This document shows, in pieces, positions 19,583 to 28,240 of a stretch of DNA of 64,000 nt. Below the pieces are notes generated by a model, which saw nothing but the letters and a program-made list of their open reading frames with translations, ran no database searches and had not been told where the DNA came from. The stretch comes from Acinetobacter baylyi DSM 14961 = CIP 107474. Its GTDB lineage: Bacteria; Pseudomonadota; Gammaproteobacteria; Pseudomonadales; Moraxellaceae. The DNA lies in contig NZ_KB849628.1 in assembly GCF_000368685.1 (NCBI RefSeq), forward strand, positions 855,697 to 919,696, written 5' to 3'. A program made the position numbers and the translations under genes. Every line of letters begins with the position of its first letter. The stretch's first letter is position 1.

Positions 19583-20377
19583 ATGACTTACCAATACCAT
19601 GATGAAAGCATCGTAACTGAACTTCCAGAAGACACTGTTTTTGTGTTTGGGAGTAACATGGCAGGACAGCATACACATGGCGCAGCACGGGTTGCCTATC
19701 AGCATTTTGGTGCAGTCACAGGTGTTGGTCGAGGTTGGGCTGGACAAAGTTTTGCCATTCCAACTTTAAATGAACACGAGCAACAGATGCCGTTATCACA
19801 GATTGAACATTATATTGACGATTTTAAAATCTATGCGGCCAATCATGTAAAAATGAAATACTTCCTCACCGCTTTGGGTTGTGGTATCGCAGGTTATAAA
19901 GTGTCCGAGATTGCACCTTTATTTAAAGGCATCCAAAACAATGTGATTTTCCCCGAATCATTTAAACCCTATATTGATGAAAATGCGATTTCACAATTTC
20001 CTAATTTGACTGCGCATATGGTTAGAGCATTTATTAATGATGATGTCATTTTCTATTTCGATCATGGCAGTGAATCCTTTGAACAAGCGCTCGATAAAAC
20101 TGATCTGGATCCTGCTGAAAAAGCAATTGCCTTAATTGTGTTGAATGAAGATTTATATCCACGAGACCGTTATGGCCGTGGGCGAGAATACGAACTTCAG
20201 GATATTCTGGGTAAGCTGAATGGCAAGATTTTTAATTTTCATGGTAATACCGAAGGTGCCATGACTTTTGTGAGTGTCATTGTTGCCCTGATGGAACTTT
20301 ATGATTTTGATGAACAAGATTTCATTAAACTCTGGCGCGACGAGATTGAAATCCAACATCCTGTTCGACGGATCTAA
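19583..20377 (+). CDS. Macro-like domain protein with an unknown C-terminal domain
   Basis: 264 aa from ATG 19583 (a TTG 39 bp earlier is possible). Residues about 18-125 resemble a family of small ADP-ribose-binding-like proteins common in phages and bacteria: FVFGSNMAGQHTHGAARVA (21-39), Gly-rich GVGRGWAGQSFAIPT (47-61), and LTALGCGIAGY (95-105) next to APLFKG. The pattern of a G-S-N start, an HGAG-like loop and a late GCG(I/L)AG fits the macro fold, but I infer this from motif order only. Residues 140-264 are a separate domain with a DRYGRGREYE stretch and many acidic residues. Single gene, divergent from the SDR. Possible roles are ADP-ribose processing or a nucleotide-signal sensor; not proven. 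Confidence 0.7.
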   Translation: MTYQYHDESIVTELPEDTVFVFGSNMAGQHTHGAARVAYQHFGAVTGVGRGWAGQSFAIPTLNEHEQQMPLSQIEHYIDDFKIYAANHVKMKYFLTALGCGIAGYKVSEIAPLFKGIQNNVIFPESFKPYIDENAISQFPNLTAHMVRAFINDDVIFYFDHGSESFEQALDKTDLDPAEKAIALIVLNEDLYPRDRYGRGREYELQDILGKLNGKIFNFHGNTEGAMTFVSVIVALMELYDFDEQDFIKLWRDEIEIQHPVRRI

Positions 20378-20504
20378 TCTTTGAGTCAGAGGAGAAAAAA
20401 ATAAAGAATAGTGTTGTAATTTATTACACAATATTATTCTTAGTCACTAATCTTCATCTGGCTATTTTAAAGCCAAAAGCTTCACTTTATACTGCCTAGC
20501 ATTC

Positions 20505-21950
20505 ATGCTTAAAGATATAAACTCAATGCAAAATTTGGATGCCTCTATTTTTGATCTTGCTCCTATCCCTATGTGGCTTGAGGATTATAGCCAGATCAAA
20601 ATCCAGTTTGATCTATGGCGATCACAAGGTGTTGTAGATTTAAAGGCTTTTTTAAGTGAAGATTTGGAACGGGTAAGATCATGCGCCCATAAAATTAAAG
20701 TAATAAAAATCAATCAAAAAACGCTTGATCTGTTTGAAGCATCTTCTCAGCAAGAACTATGTTCACAGCTTCATCAGATTTTTCAGCAAGATATGCTACA
20801 CTCGCATTTATATGAACTGGTCGATTTATGGGATGGAAAAACTCAATTTTCGAGTCAGGCGGTCAATTATACCCTTTCAGGAAAACGGCTGGACATTCAA
20901 TTACATGGTCAGATTTTACCAGGCTATGAAAATTGTCTCTCAAGGGTTTTACTCACCACAGAAGATGTGACCAACTATCAAAATGCGCTTCGACTTGAAG
21001 AAAAAAATCGGCGTTTGGCAGAATCACGCTTTAACTACTCGCCTACATCGCTTTGGGTCGAAGATTTTACTCGGGTAAAAATGCGTCTTGATCAGTTACG
21101 TGATATTGGTATTGATGATTTCAGAACCTTTCTGGACGTTCATCCAGAATTTGTCAACCAATGCGTCGAAGATATTCTTATTCTGGATGTCAATCAGGCC
21201 ACGCTTGATCTCTTTCAAGCACCAGATAAAGCCACACTACTTAAAAACACTCACAAGATCTTCGCCAAGGAAATGGCATCAACATTTAGAGAACAATTAA
21301 TAGAACTATGGAAAGGTAATATCCATCATCAGCGTGAAGCCATCAATTATGCACTCGATGGAAGTATCCGTAATGTTTTACTTCAATTTACCGTCTTTCC
21401 AGGTTATGAACACAACTGGAGTGTGGTGCAGGTGGCGCTTACAGATATTACAGCGCGCAAGAAAGCTGAAAATTATCTGGAATATCTTGGCAAACATGAT
21501 GTGCTGACCAAACTACACAACCGTTCTTTCTACACAGAAGAGATTAACCGCCTGGAACGAAGTATTGTACGTCCTGTTTCGTGTATCTTTTTGGATATGA
21601 ATGGGCTAAAAGACGTCAATGATCATCTTGGGCATGATGCAGGCGATGATTTATTGCGCCGTGTTGGTCATATCTTGACTCAAGCCATTCAGCAAACCTC
21701 TTATACCGCTTCACGTATTGGGGGAGATGAATTTGTGATTCTCATGCCTGGTACCGAAGAAACTGCAGTAATGCAGATCTTACAAACCATTTATGAGTTG
21801 CTTAATATCGATAACCAATTTTACTCAAGCCAACCCATTAGTATTGCAATTGGATATGCGACCACTCAGCACAACGAAAGTATAGAAGATATGCTAAAGC
21901 GTGCCGATCAAGACATGTATAAAAAGAAAAGGGACTATCATATCCAGTAA
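20505..21950 (+). CDS. Diguanylate cyclase with tandem PAS-like sensor domains
   Basis: 481 aa, makes c-di-GMP. Residues 16-160 and 176-320 are two copies of one PAS-like domain, offset by exactly 160 residues: paired landmarks are MWLEDYSQIK/LWVEDFTRVK, NQKTLDLFEA/NQATLDLFQA and LPGYEN/FPGYEH. A GGDEF domain follows (about 325-481) with an intact RIGGDEF (404-410) and the closing RADQDMYKKKR. The RxxD product-inhibition site five residues before GGDEF is absent. No membrane helix, so the sensor is cytosolic. Single gene with a poor ribosome site; a second ATG is at 20526. Confidence 0.9.
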   Translation: MLKDINSMQNLDASIFDLAPIPMWLEDYSQIKIQFDLWRSQGVVDLKAFLSEDLERVRSCAHKIKVIKINQKTLDLFEASSQQELCSQLHQIFQQDMLHSHLYELVDLWDGKTQFSSQAVNYTLSGKRLDIQLHGQILPGYENCLSRVLLTTEDVTNYQNALRLEEKNRRLAESRFNYSPTSLWVEDFTRVKMRLDQLRDIGIDDFRTFLDVHPEFVNQCVEDILILDVNQATLDLFQAPDKATLLKNTHKIFAKEMASTFREQLIELWKGNIHHQREAINYALDGSIRNVLLQFTVFPGYEHNWSVVQVALTDITARKKAENYLEYLGKHDVLTKLHNRSFYTEEINRLERSIVRPVSCIFLDMNGLKDVNDHLGHDAGDDLLRRVGHILTQAIQQTSYTASRIGGDEFVILMPGTEETAVMQILQTIYELLNIDNQFYSSQPISIAIGYATTQHNESIEDMLKRADQDMYKKKRDYHIQ

Positions 21951-22204
21951 ACCAATATGCTATAGCATTTGCCTTAAAAACAAATGTTGTAGCACACTAT
22001 AAACAAACGATTATTCTTAACCTGCTTTAAAACATCGATTTGATTTGGATCACATACAATTTGCAGTAACGGCGTACAATCTAACAATTAGTAAAAGCAT
22101 GTTTTTTGGACTTTTAAACGAAGAAACAACCTACATACGACAAAAGCTTTATTGTTATATTATATCACTCTAGCATGGAATATCTTCAAGAATATTTCCC
22201 AATA
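21951..22204. other. AT-rich intergenic region
   Basis: Convergent gap between the cyclase gene and the 60-aa gene; with the terminator at 22205 it totals 323 bp. It holds a perfect 12-bp palindrome ATGCTATAGCAT (21957-21968) soon after the cyclase stop and an imperfect dyad GGAATATCTT/AAGAATATTTCC (22177-22199). I find no ORF with a ribosome site. Confidence 0.5.
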
Positions 22205-22236
22205 AAAAACTCCATACGCAATGCGCTGGAGTTTTT
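22205..22236 (-). terminator. Terminator of the 60-aa gene
   Basis: AAAAACTCCA (22205-22214) and TGGAGTTTTT (22227-22236) pair, with an inner CGC/GCG pairing. On the minus strand it ends in a T run. Confidence 0.8.
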
Positions 22237-22273
22237 AAATTGACAGATTGTGATTAACAATCGATCTATTTAT

Positions 22274-22456
22274 TTAACGCTTACCCATTGAACGACGTGT
22301 ACCACGTGGTGGCATCCATGTACGATCTGCATATTGCTCTGGCTTAGGACGGACTTGGTTATGCACTGCATCCTCTCCGTCTTGCTCATCTGCTTTAGGC
22401 ATTGGGAATGGTAATTTTACCAAAGCTTTTTTGGCTGTTGGCTTCGCTTCACTCAT
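22274..22456 (-). CDS. Small basic protein of unknown function (60 aa)
   Basis: 60 aa, begins MSEAKPTAKKALVKLP and ends with the basic, Gly/Arg-rich PRGTRRSMGKR; Pro-rich and likely disordered. I do not recognise a domain. The reading frame is supported by a weak TTGAG upstream and by a clean terminator 38 bp after the stop, which argues for a real transcript. The Lys/Arg content (about a quarter) is compatible with nucleic-acid or ribosome binding, an inference only. Convergent with the cyclase gene and divergent from aspC. Confidence 0.65.
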   Translation of the reverse strand: MSEAKPTAKKALVKLPFPMPKADEQDGEDAVHNQVRPKPEQYADRTWMPPRGTRRSMGKR

Positions 22457-22669
22457 GTTTGTTACTCAAGTTTTCTTGATATTTTTCTATTTTAAATGAT
22501 TTTGCGACTTGATGCTTTTAAAAATCTTAAAAGGTGGGCTTAGATATGTAATTTGATTCAAATGAAACGAGATTTTTTGATTTTTGTTTTGATAATGAGA
22601 CACCAGTAACTCATTTTGGGCTAAGATAGTGTGCTTTTATTTTTTAATCCCATAAGAAGGAATATTGCC

Positions 22670-23902
22670 GTGGACGTACGTCTGTCTGATCGTGTGAATG
22701 CCATCAAACCGTCCCCAACTCTTGCTGTTACCAATAAAGCGGCTGAGCTTAAAGCTGCGGGTAAAAATGTGATTGGTTTGGGCGCAGGTGAACCAGATTT
22801 TGATACCCCGCAACACATCAAAGATGCTGCTATTGAAGCCATTAATAATGGTTTTACCAAATACACAGCAGTTGATGGTACGCCAGGCCTGAAAAAAGCA
22901 ATTATTGCAAAATTTAAACGTGATAATAATCTTGACTACCAAGCAAACCAGATTCTGGTTTCATGTGGTGGTAAGCAATCATTCTTTAACCTTGCATTAG
23001 CATTGTTAAATAAAGGTGATGAAGTCATTATTCCTGCACCTTACTGGGTCAGCTATCCAGATATGGTAATTATTGCGGAAGGCACCCCTGTTATTGTGAA
23101 ATGTGGTGAAGATCAACGTTTTAAAATCACGCCAGAACAGCTTGAAGCAGCAATCACTCCAAACACGCGCTTATTGGTATTAAACAGCCCTTCAAACCCG
23201 ACAGGTATGATTTACACCAAAGCTGAGCTTGAAGCATTGGCTGACGTTTTGCGTAAGCACCCACAAGTATATATCGCATCTGACGACATGTATGAACCAA
23301 TCCGCTGGGAAGATGAGTTCTACAACATTGCCACTGTTGCACCAGATCTTTACGATCGTACACTGGTATTAAATGGCGTATCTAAAGCCTATGCGATGAC
23401 AGGATGGCGTATTGGTTATGCAGCAGGTCCTGCAAAAATCATTGGTGCCATGAAAAAAATCCAGTCTCAATCGACATCTAATCCAACGTCAATTTCACAA
23501 GTGGCTGCTGAAGCTGCATTGAATGGCCCACAAGATGTTCTTGAGCCAATGATTGAAGCATTTAAACGTCGTCATGACCTCGTAGTAAACGGTTTAAATG
23601 AAATTCATGGTATTTCTTGCTTACCAGCAGACGGCGCATTTTATGCTTATGCCAATATCCGCCCTCTCATTCGTGCGAAAGGTTTGAAATCTTGCACAGA
23701 ATTTTCTGAATGGTTACTCGAAGAAACAGGCGTAGCCGTAGTACCAGGTGATGCATTTGGTTTGGGTGGCTTTATGCGTATTTCGTATGCAACAGCAGAT
23801 GACGTTTTAGTCGATGCGCTAGCACGTATCAAAAAAGCGGCAGACTCAATTGAAGGTATTGATGCTGCAATTGCTTCCATCGAAGCTGAAAAGAATGCTT
23901 AA
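22670..23902 (+). CDS. Aspartate aminotransferase (class I, fold type I)
   Basis: PLP enzyme that exchanges the amino group between aspartate and 2-oxoglutarate. 410 aa from GTG 22670, which has AAGAAGG 9 nt upstream; an earlier in-frame start at 22631 lacks a site. Signatures: IGLGAGEPDFDTP (35-47), SPSNPTG (173-179) with the substrate/PLP Asn, and VLNGVSKAYAMTGWRIGY, with Lys239 forming the Schiff base. This is the Bacillus/Thermus-type (1 gamma) rather than the E. coli AspC type. Single gene with a UUCG-loop terminator. Confidence 0.93.
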   Translation: MDVRLSDRVNAIKPSPTLAVTNKAAELKAAGKNVIGLGAGEPDFDTPQHIKDAAIEAINNGFTKYTAVDGTPGLKKAIIAKFKRDNNLDYQANQILVSCGGKQSFFNLALALLNKGDEVIIPAPYWVSYPDMVIIAEGTPVIVKCGEDQRFKITPEQLEAAITPNTRLLVLNSPSNPTGMIYTKAELEALADVLRKHPQVYIASDDMYEPIRWEDEFYNIATVAPDLYDRTLVLNGVSKAYAMTGWRIGYAAGPAKIIGAMKKIQSQSTSNPTSISQVAAEAALNGPQDVLEPMIEAFKRRHDLVVNGLNEIHGISCLPADGAFYAYANIRPLIRAKGLKSCTEFSEWLLEETGVAVVPGDAFGLGGFMRISYATADDVLVDALARIKKAADSIEGIDAAIASIEAEKNA

Positions 23903-23914
23903 TCGTATCTAAAT

Positions 23915-23944
23915 AAAAAAACCTATCTTCGGATAGGTTTTTTT
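23915..23944 (+). terminator. Intrinsic terminator with UUCG tetraloop
   Basis: ACCTATC (23921-23927), TTCG loop, GATAGGT (23932-23938), then seven T. It ends the aminotransferase transcript. Confidence 0.9.
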
Positions 23945-24010
23945 ATTTCATATTTTGTTCAAACTATTCTGTACGACTCAATTTTGTATGGCACACAGGT
24001 ATATAACACC

Positions 24011-24436
24011 TTAGCTATAGCGTTTTGGACGAGACAAACTCAAATAATGACAATAATAGGGAAAGGTATGATCAATCGAAATCTGTTTGATCTGCTGTTC
24101 TTCGGTACTCCACGCATAAGCATGTGCCGAAGAAAAAAGCCCTGGACGTTCTATACTGAATAGGAAAAGTGAATTGTGCCAACTTTCAGAAGCACGCTCC
24201 CATAAATGATCTTTGGCATCATGTAATGTCTTAACTTGATGTTCGGTCCATTTATCGCCAAACCATAGCTGCAATAAATCACCTAAATAAATTTTTTCTT
24301 CACTGAATACAGAAAAATGAATATGTGCATCAGATACACATTGGTAGTATTGATCAGGATCCTGGATAATATTCAGGTAATTTTTTTGATAAAAGGCAAA
24401 TTGAGAAAAAATATGTTCGATTTGAAGATTTGGCAT
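24011..24436 (-). CDS. Hypothetical protein (141 aa)
   Basis: No family recognised. The open frame reaches back to 24682, into the tRNA-Asn gene on the other strand, but a strong GGAGGG lies 8 nt before the ATG at 24436, so this start is chosen. Residues include a Trp/His-rich stretch (LWFGDKWTEHQ, LWERASESWH) and no signal peptide or membrane helix. A Ser/Arg-rich C-terminus ends LSLSRPKRYS. Convergent with aspC, divergent from tRNA-Asn. Function unknown. Confidence 0.65.
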   Translation of the reverse strand: MPNLQIEHIFSQFAFYQKNYLNIIQDPDQYYQCVSDAHIHFSVFSEEKIYLGDLLQLWFGDKWTEHQVKTLHDAKDHLWERASESWHNSLFLFSIERPGLFSSAHAYAWSTEEQQIKQISIDHTFPYYCHYLSLSRPKRYS

Positions 24437-24635
24437 AGAGATCGCCCTCCGGTTTAGCCATTTAAGTGCTGGCAAGTTGGTTAAATCCACACTGTTCAGA
24501 TGACCATCTGAACGTTCTTTTGAATAAAACATATCAGTGATTTTCGTGCTGTGCAAGCGGTATTCATATTTTGAGCCGTTTTGCTCAAATAAAAAGCATA
24601 CACACCTTAAATGAAGCAAAGATGACAAATTTGGC

Positions 24636-24663
24636 TTGACCACAATTAAAATCCCCTTATAAT
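24636..24663 (+). promoter_or_regulatory. Promoter of tRNA-Asn
   Basis: TTGACC (24636-24641), 16-bp spacer, TATAAT (24658-24663); near-consensus sigma-70. Transcription would begin about 5 nt before the mature tRNA. Confidence 0.85.
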
Positions 24664-24674
24664 CGCATTCAGAT

Positions 24675-24750
24675 TCTCCCATAGCTCAGTCGGTAGAGCG
24701 ACGGACTGTTAATCCGCAGGTCCCTGGTTCGAGCCCAGGTGGGAGAGCCA
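24675..24750 (+). tRNA. tRNA-Asn (anticodon GTT)
   Basis: 76-nt cloverleaf with encoded CCA. The acceptor arms TCTCCCA (24675-24681) and TGGGAGA (24740-24746) pair perfectly, with discriminator G and CCA at 24748-24750. The anticodon loop CTGTTAA contains GTT for Asn codons AAC/AAT, and the T-loop is GGTTCGAG-like. A single tRNA transcript, with its own promoter and terminator. Confidence 0.97.
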
Positions 24751-24760
24751 AATTCAAAGA

Positions 24761-24790
24761 AGCCCGCAGCATTAAAGCGGGCTTTTTTTT
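24761..24790 (+). terminator. Terminator of tRNA-Asn
   Basis: AGCCCGC (24761-24767) and GCGGGCT (24777-24783), then a run of eight T. Confidence 0.9.
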
Positions 24791-24811
24791 GCTTATTTAA
24801 ATTAAACACAT

Positions 24812-24843
24812 AAAAAATCCCTGCAAACATGCAGAGATTTTAA
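24812..24843 (-). terminator. Terminator at the end of the degP/lepA-to-miaE block
   Basis: Arms AAAATC(C)CTGCA and TGCAG(A)GATTTT around an AACA loop. It lies 14 bp past miaE on the minus strand with a T-rich continuation. Confidence 0.7.
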
Positions 24844-24856
24844 TCAAACTAAATAG

Positions 24857-25513
24857 TTAAGCCGCCTTAAATGGAGGCACGCCACTATGAAAACGAAAAA
24901 CATCATCAGGCGTTGAAATTAGATTATTTTCTACTTCACGAATACGCTGAATACGCTGCTCGATATCTTCTTCTGGATTTTTCATTTTTGCGGTTTTGGC
25001 AACTTCAAGTGCCAAGGCCAAATAGTCTTCAAAATGCCGTGATTCAGACTTGAGCAAGTAACGATAGTAACGTCCGAGTTCTTCATCAACCAAAGGTGCT
25101 AATGCATGAAAACGTTCACATGAGCGTGCTTCTACAAATGCACCCACCACCAACACATCAATCAAAGCTTCTGGTTCATAGGTTCGAATTTCTTTACGTA
25201 GCTCGCCTGCATAACGACCAGCACTTACCGCTTTCCATGCTTGTCCACGCTTATTCATAAACTCAAGCACTTGCTCGTAATGCAACATTTCTTCGCGTAC
25301 AAGCTGAGCCAGCTTCACCTGCAAGTCGGTAAAAAAACTATAACGGAACATCAGGTTCATGGCTGTACCTGCTGCCTTCTTTTCGCAATTGGCATGATCC
25401 TGCATTAATAGCTCAAGATTATTCACCGCTTCATCTAACCATGCTTGAGGTGTTTCACAACCCAAAAATGCGATTACAGGTTGCATCAATTCATCATAGT
25501 TCGGATTCGACAT
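24857..25513 (-). CDS. miaE: tRNA 2-methylthio-N6-isopentenyladenosine-37 hydroxylase
   Basis: Di-iron monooxygenase that hydroxylates the isopentenyl side chain of ms2i6A37 in tRNA. 218 aa from ATG 25513 (a TTG two codons earlier is also open). A ferritin-like four-helix bundle is seen, with iron-ligand segments REEMLHYEQVLEFM, EARSCERFH and SESRHFEDYLALA. Last gene of the long minus-strand unit, 10 bp after pdxJ. The partner MiaA/MiaB genes are elsewhere. Confidence 0.93.
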   Translation of the reverse strand: MSNPNYDELMQPVIAFLGCETPQAWLDEAVNNLELLMQDHANCEKKAAGTAMNLMFRYSFFTDLQVKLAQLVREEMLHYEQVLEFMNKRGQAWKAVSAGRYAGELRKEIRTYEPEALIDVLVVGAFVEARSCERFHALAPLVDEELGRYYRYLLKSESRHFEDYLALALEVAKTAKMKNPEEDIEQRIQRIREVENNLISTPDDVFRFHSGVPPFKAA

Positions 25514-25523
25514 CTTCAATCTC

Positions 25524-26249
25524 TTATCGTGCTGCCTGAATCGCAGCTTTCATATGCTGTACAGCTTGCGCCAATCCAACAAACACACTATCCGCAATAA
25601 TTGAATGACCAATATTCAGCTCATGAATTTGCGGAATCGCTGCAATTGGCGTGATATTATCAAGGTTCAGACCATGCCCTGCATTAACCACCAATCCTTT
25701 GCTGGCTGCATACTCAACCCCTTCAATGATACGTTGCAACTCTGCCTGTTGCTGCTCTTCAGTTTCAGCATCTGCATATGCACCCGTATGTAACTCAATG
25801 GTTGGCGCACCACATGCAATCGCAGCATCAATTTGCGCAAGATCAGCATCAATAAATAGGGAAACATCACATCCCACTGCCGCTAACGTTTGAGTTGCCG
25901 CTTTGACTTTTTCAAACTGGCCGACTACATCCAGACCACCTTCTGTGGTGACTTCCTGACGACGCTCAGGTACAAAGCAGACGTGCTGTGGCTGAATTTC
26001 TTTGGCAAAGGCAATCATCTCATCAGTCACTGCCAGTTCTAGATTCATGCGTGTTTTAAGCAATGGACGCATACGACGCACATCATCATCCTGAATGTGA
26101 CGACGGTCTTCACGTAGATGCAAAGTAATTCCTTCAGCACCTGCCTGCTCACATACCAAAGCAGCACTCACTGGATCTGGATAACGTGTTCCTCTCGCCT
26201 GTCTCAAGGTCGCTACATGATCAATATTGACACCAAGCAATGCAGCCAT
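25524..26249 (-). CDS. pdxJ: Pyridoxine 5'-phosphate synthase
   Basis: Last step of DXP-dependent vitamin B6 synthesis, joining 3-amino-2-oxopropyl phosphate with deoxyxylulose phosphate. 241 aa TIM barrel: [18 protein letters not shown] (4-21) holds the substrate-binding Asn/His/Arg, [14 protein letters not shown] follows, with [17 protein letters not shown] and ELHTGAYA further on, and [11 protein letters not shown] near 193. Sits after recO as in most gammaproteobacteria. Confidence 0.97.
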
Positions 26250-26262
26250 AAAAAAATCCTAT

Positions 26263-26973
26263 TTACGAATGAGATTGAGTATTTTGAATCCAAAGTTGGC
26301 GACTCTTTAAAGGTCGATCACCCAACAAAGATGTAATCATTTGACGGTATAGTTTACCCAATAATTGTAATTGTTCCGTAGAAAATTCTTGTCCTGCCTG
26401 ATAATTTTGCATGCAGCAAATCAATTGTCCTGACACAGTCAAATGGCTCTGCTGTGAAACAGGTAAGAAACCTTCTGTCGGTTGAAATTGATATGACGCT
26501 AATGGGTTAATTTGATTCTGATTACAATCTATTTCAAAATCGATGGCATATCCTAGTTCTTGTAAGAGTACGTGTTCAAATTGTCTTAAAATTTGCTTTA
26601 AAAAAATGGCTGGTTGTTGATGTTGGTTAAGCAACTGAAGCTGTTGCAAAATGATCTGATATTGCTGAAAAGTCTGGGGCATTGCCTCTTCAAGCGGGCA
26701 CAAACGCAGCAGCACTTCATTTAAATAAAAACCAGCAAAAAAAGCATCACCATGAAAAAATACTGGATAATTCATAATCTCCAGCTTGGTAAAGTTTTTA
26801 AGCTCACCTTTGCCTGTAGCCTGTAAGGTAATAGGTTGATATTGCGGTGGAGGTATTTGCCTCAAAATCCCGTCGATACGACCATATTCTTCGGTAAACA
26901 AATGAACAATATGGCTTTTTTCTCGATATCGACGATGATGAATCAAATAGCCATGCAGAACTTCATTTCGCAT
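26263..26973 (-). CDS. recO: DNA repair protein RecO
   Basis: Recombination mediator that helps load RecA onto SSB-coated DNA with RecR. 236 aa: N-terminal OB-fold (about 1-80, HGYLIHHRRYREKSHIVHLFT and LRQIPPPQYQP) and an alpha-helical C-terminal domain. No Cys4 zinc site, as in E. coli. 14 bp upstream of pdxJ. Confidence 0.92.
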   Translation of the reverse strand: MRNEVLHGYLIHHRRYREKSHIVHLFTEEYGRIDGILRQIPPPQYQPITLQATGKGELKNFTKLEIMNYPVFFHGDAFFAGFYLNEVLLRLCPLEEAMPQTFQQYQIILQQLQLLNQHQQPAIFLKQILRQFEHVLLQELGYAIDFEIDCNQNQINPLASYQFQPTEGFLPVSQQSHLTVSGQLICCMQNYQAGQEFSTEQLQLLGKLYRQMITSLLGDRPLKSRQLWIQNTQSHS

Positions 26974-26984
26974 AAAAAAGACGA

Positions 26985-27185
26985 TTAATCCTTTTTGTTC
27001 TGATCTTTTGCATCGTCATCATCTCCATCAGGAATAACTGCACCAACTACCGCAGCAGTTCCTTTTACAACACCTTTAGTGGTTTTGTAAGCGACCTTGA
27101 CTGGAACAGTCACGATTTTGGTAATACATCCTTGTAAGAGTAAAACACAACCAAGTATTGCAATACAACGAATCATGACTGTCAT
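26985..27185 (-). CDS. Small lipoprotein (66 aa)
   Basis: Short lipoprotein: hydrophobic segment (about 5-17) ending in LLQGC, so Cys20 is the lipidation site. The mature part (KIVTVPVKVAYKTTKGVVKG) is followed by an acidic tail with DGDDDD and a Lys-rich end. I recognise it as an Acinetobacter small lipoprotein (NF038104-type) of unknown role. It sits between era and recO, where other gammaproteobacteria have no gene. It is probably cotranscribed with both. Confidence 0.8.
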   Translation of the reverse strand: MTVMIRCIAILGCVLLLQGCITKIVTVPVKVAYKTTKGVVKGTAAVVGAVIPDGDDDDAKDQNKKD

Positions 27186-27197
27186 CTTGTGTTCTCT

Positions 27198-28235
27198 TTA
27201 AATGTCGCTATAACCAAGACTCTTAAGCGCACGCTCATCGTCAGACCAACCACCTTTGACTTTCACCCAAAGCGTGAGCATGATCTTTTGTTCAAACATT
27301 TTTTCCATGTCTGTACGCGCTTCCATTCCAATCCGCTTCAATTTCGCGCCCTTTTCACCAATCACAATGGCCTTCTGACCTGCACGTTCAACAAAAATCG
27401 TCGCATCAATATAAGTACAGGCAGGTTTTAAGCGCCCTGTCTTTTCACTGACGGTCGGTTCTTCTGTCTTAAATGATTCAATTTGTACTGTCAAATCATA
27501 AGGGAGTTCTTCACCAAGCTGTCGCATGATTTTTTCACGAATAATTTCGCTGGCAAGAAAACGCTCTGAACGATCTGTAATTTGATCAAGTGAATATAAT
27601 GGTGGCTGAAATGGCAAATATTTTTCTACAGTATCGCGCAATTGATCAAGATTGGCACCGCGCAAGGCCGAAACTGGAATAATTTCTGCAAAATTCATGA
27701 GCTTGGTACGCTCTTGAATGAGAGGTAACAAGCTCTTTTTATCTTCAAGCGTATCGACTTTATTAATCACAAGAATCACTGGCATTTCTGCATTTTTCAG
27801 TTTTTCTAGTACCAAATCATCATTCTGTGTCCACTTATGAATATCGACCACAAATAACACTAGATTGACGTCACGAAGTGCAGAATGTGCAGCACGATTC
27901 ATCATTTTGTTGATCGCACGCACTTCTTTTTTGTGCATCCCTGGCGTATCTACATATACTGCCTGAGACTTTTCACGAGAATCAATACCTACAATCTTGT
28001 GACGTGTCGTTTGCGGCTTACGTGAAGTAATGGATAGTTTTTGTCCAAGCAAGTGGTTCATCAATGTAGACTTTCCAACATTTGGACGTCCGACAATAGC
28101 GACAAAACCACTTCTGAAGTCGGAAGGAATTTCCGTTCCGGCAGCGCTAAAAAATTGATCAATCATATTTGGTGATTGAGTTTCGTCATTGTTCTCATGA
28201 GAATCTGGATTGACTTGATCAGAATGCATCGACAT
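27198..28235 (-). CDS. era: Ribosome-assembly GTPase Era
   Basis: Essential GTPase that binds the 3' end of 16S rRNA and helps mature the 30S subunit. 345 aa, about 40 longer than E. coli Era because of a polar N-terminal extension. G1 [10 protein letters not shown] (about 50-59), G3 DTPGMH, G4 NKVD, then a C-terminal KH domain with [13 protein letters not shown] (about 293-305). Its stop precedes the small lipoprotein gene by 12 bp and its start is 5 bp after rnc. Confidence 0.96.
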   Translation of the reverse strand: MSMHSDQVNPDSHENNDETQSPNMIDQFFSAAGTEIPSDFRSGFVAIVGRPNVGKSTLMNHLLGQKLSITSRKPQTTRHKIVGIDSREKSQAVYVDTPGMHKKEVRAINKMMNRAAHSALRDVNLVLFVVDIHKWTQNDDLVLEKLKNAEMPVILVINKVDTLEDKKSLLPLIQERTKLMNFAEIIPVSALRGANLDQLRDTVEKYLPFQPPLYSLDQITDRSERFLASEIIREKIMRQLGEELPYDLTVQIESFKTEEPTVSEKTGRLKPACTYIDATIFVERAGQKAIVIGEKGAKLKRIGMEARTDMEKMFEQKIMLTLWVKVKGGWSDDERALKSLGYSDI

Positions 28236-28240
28236 GCAAC

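Noticed and set aside
24437..24682. N-terminal extension of the 24011 gene up to 24682
   Set aside because: It would run antisense through the tRNA-Asn promoter and the first bases of the tRNA, while GGAGGG before ATG 24436 gives a much better start.
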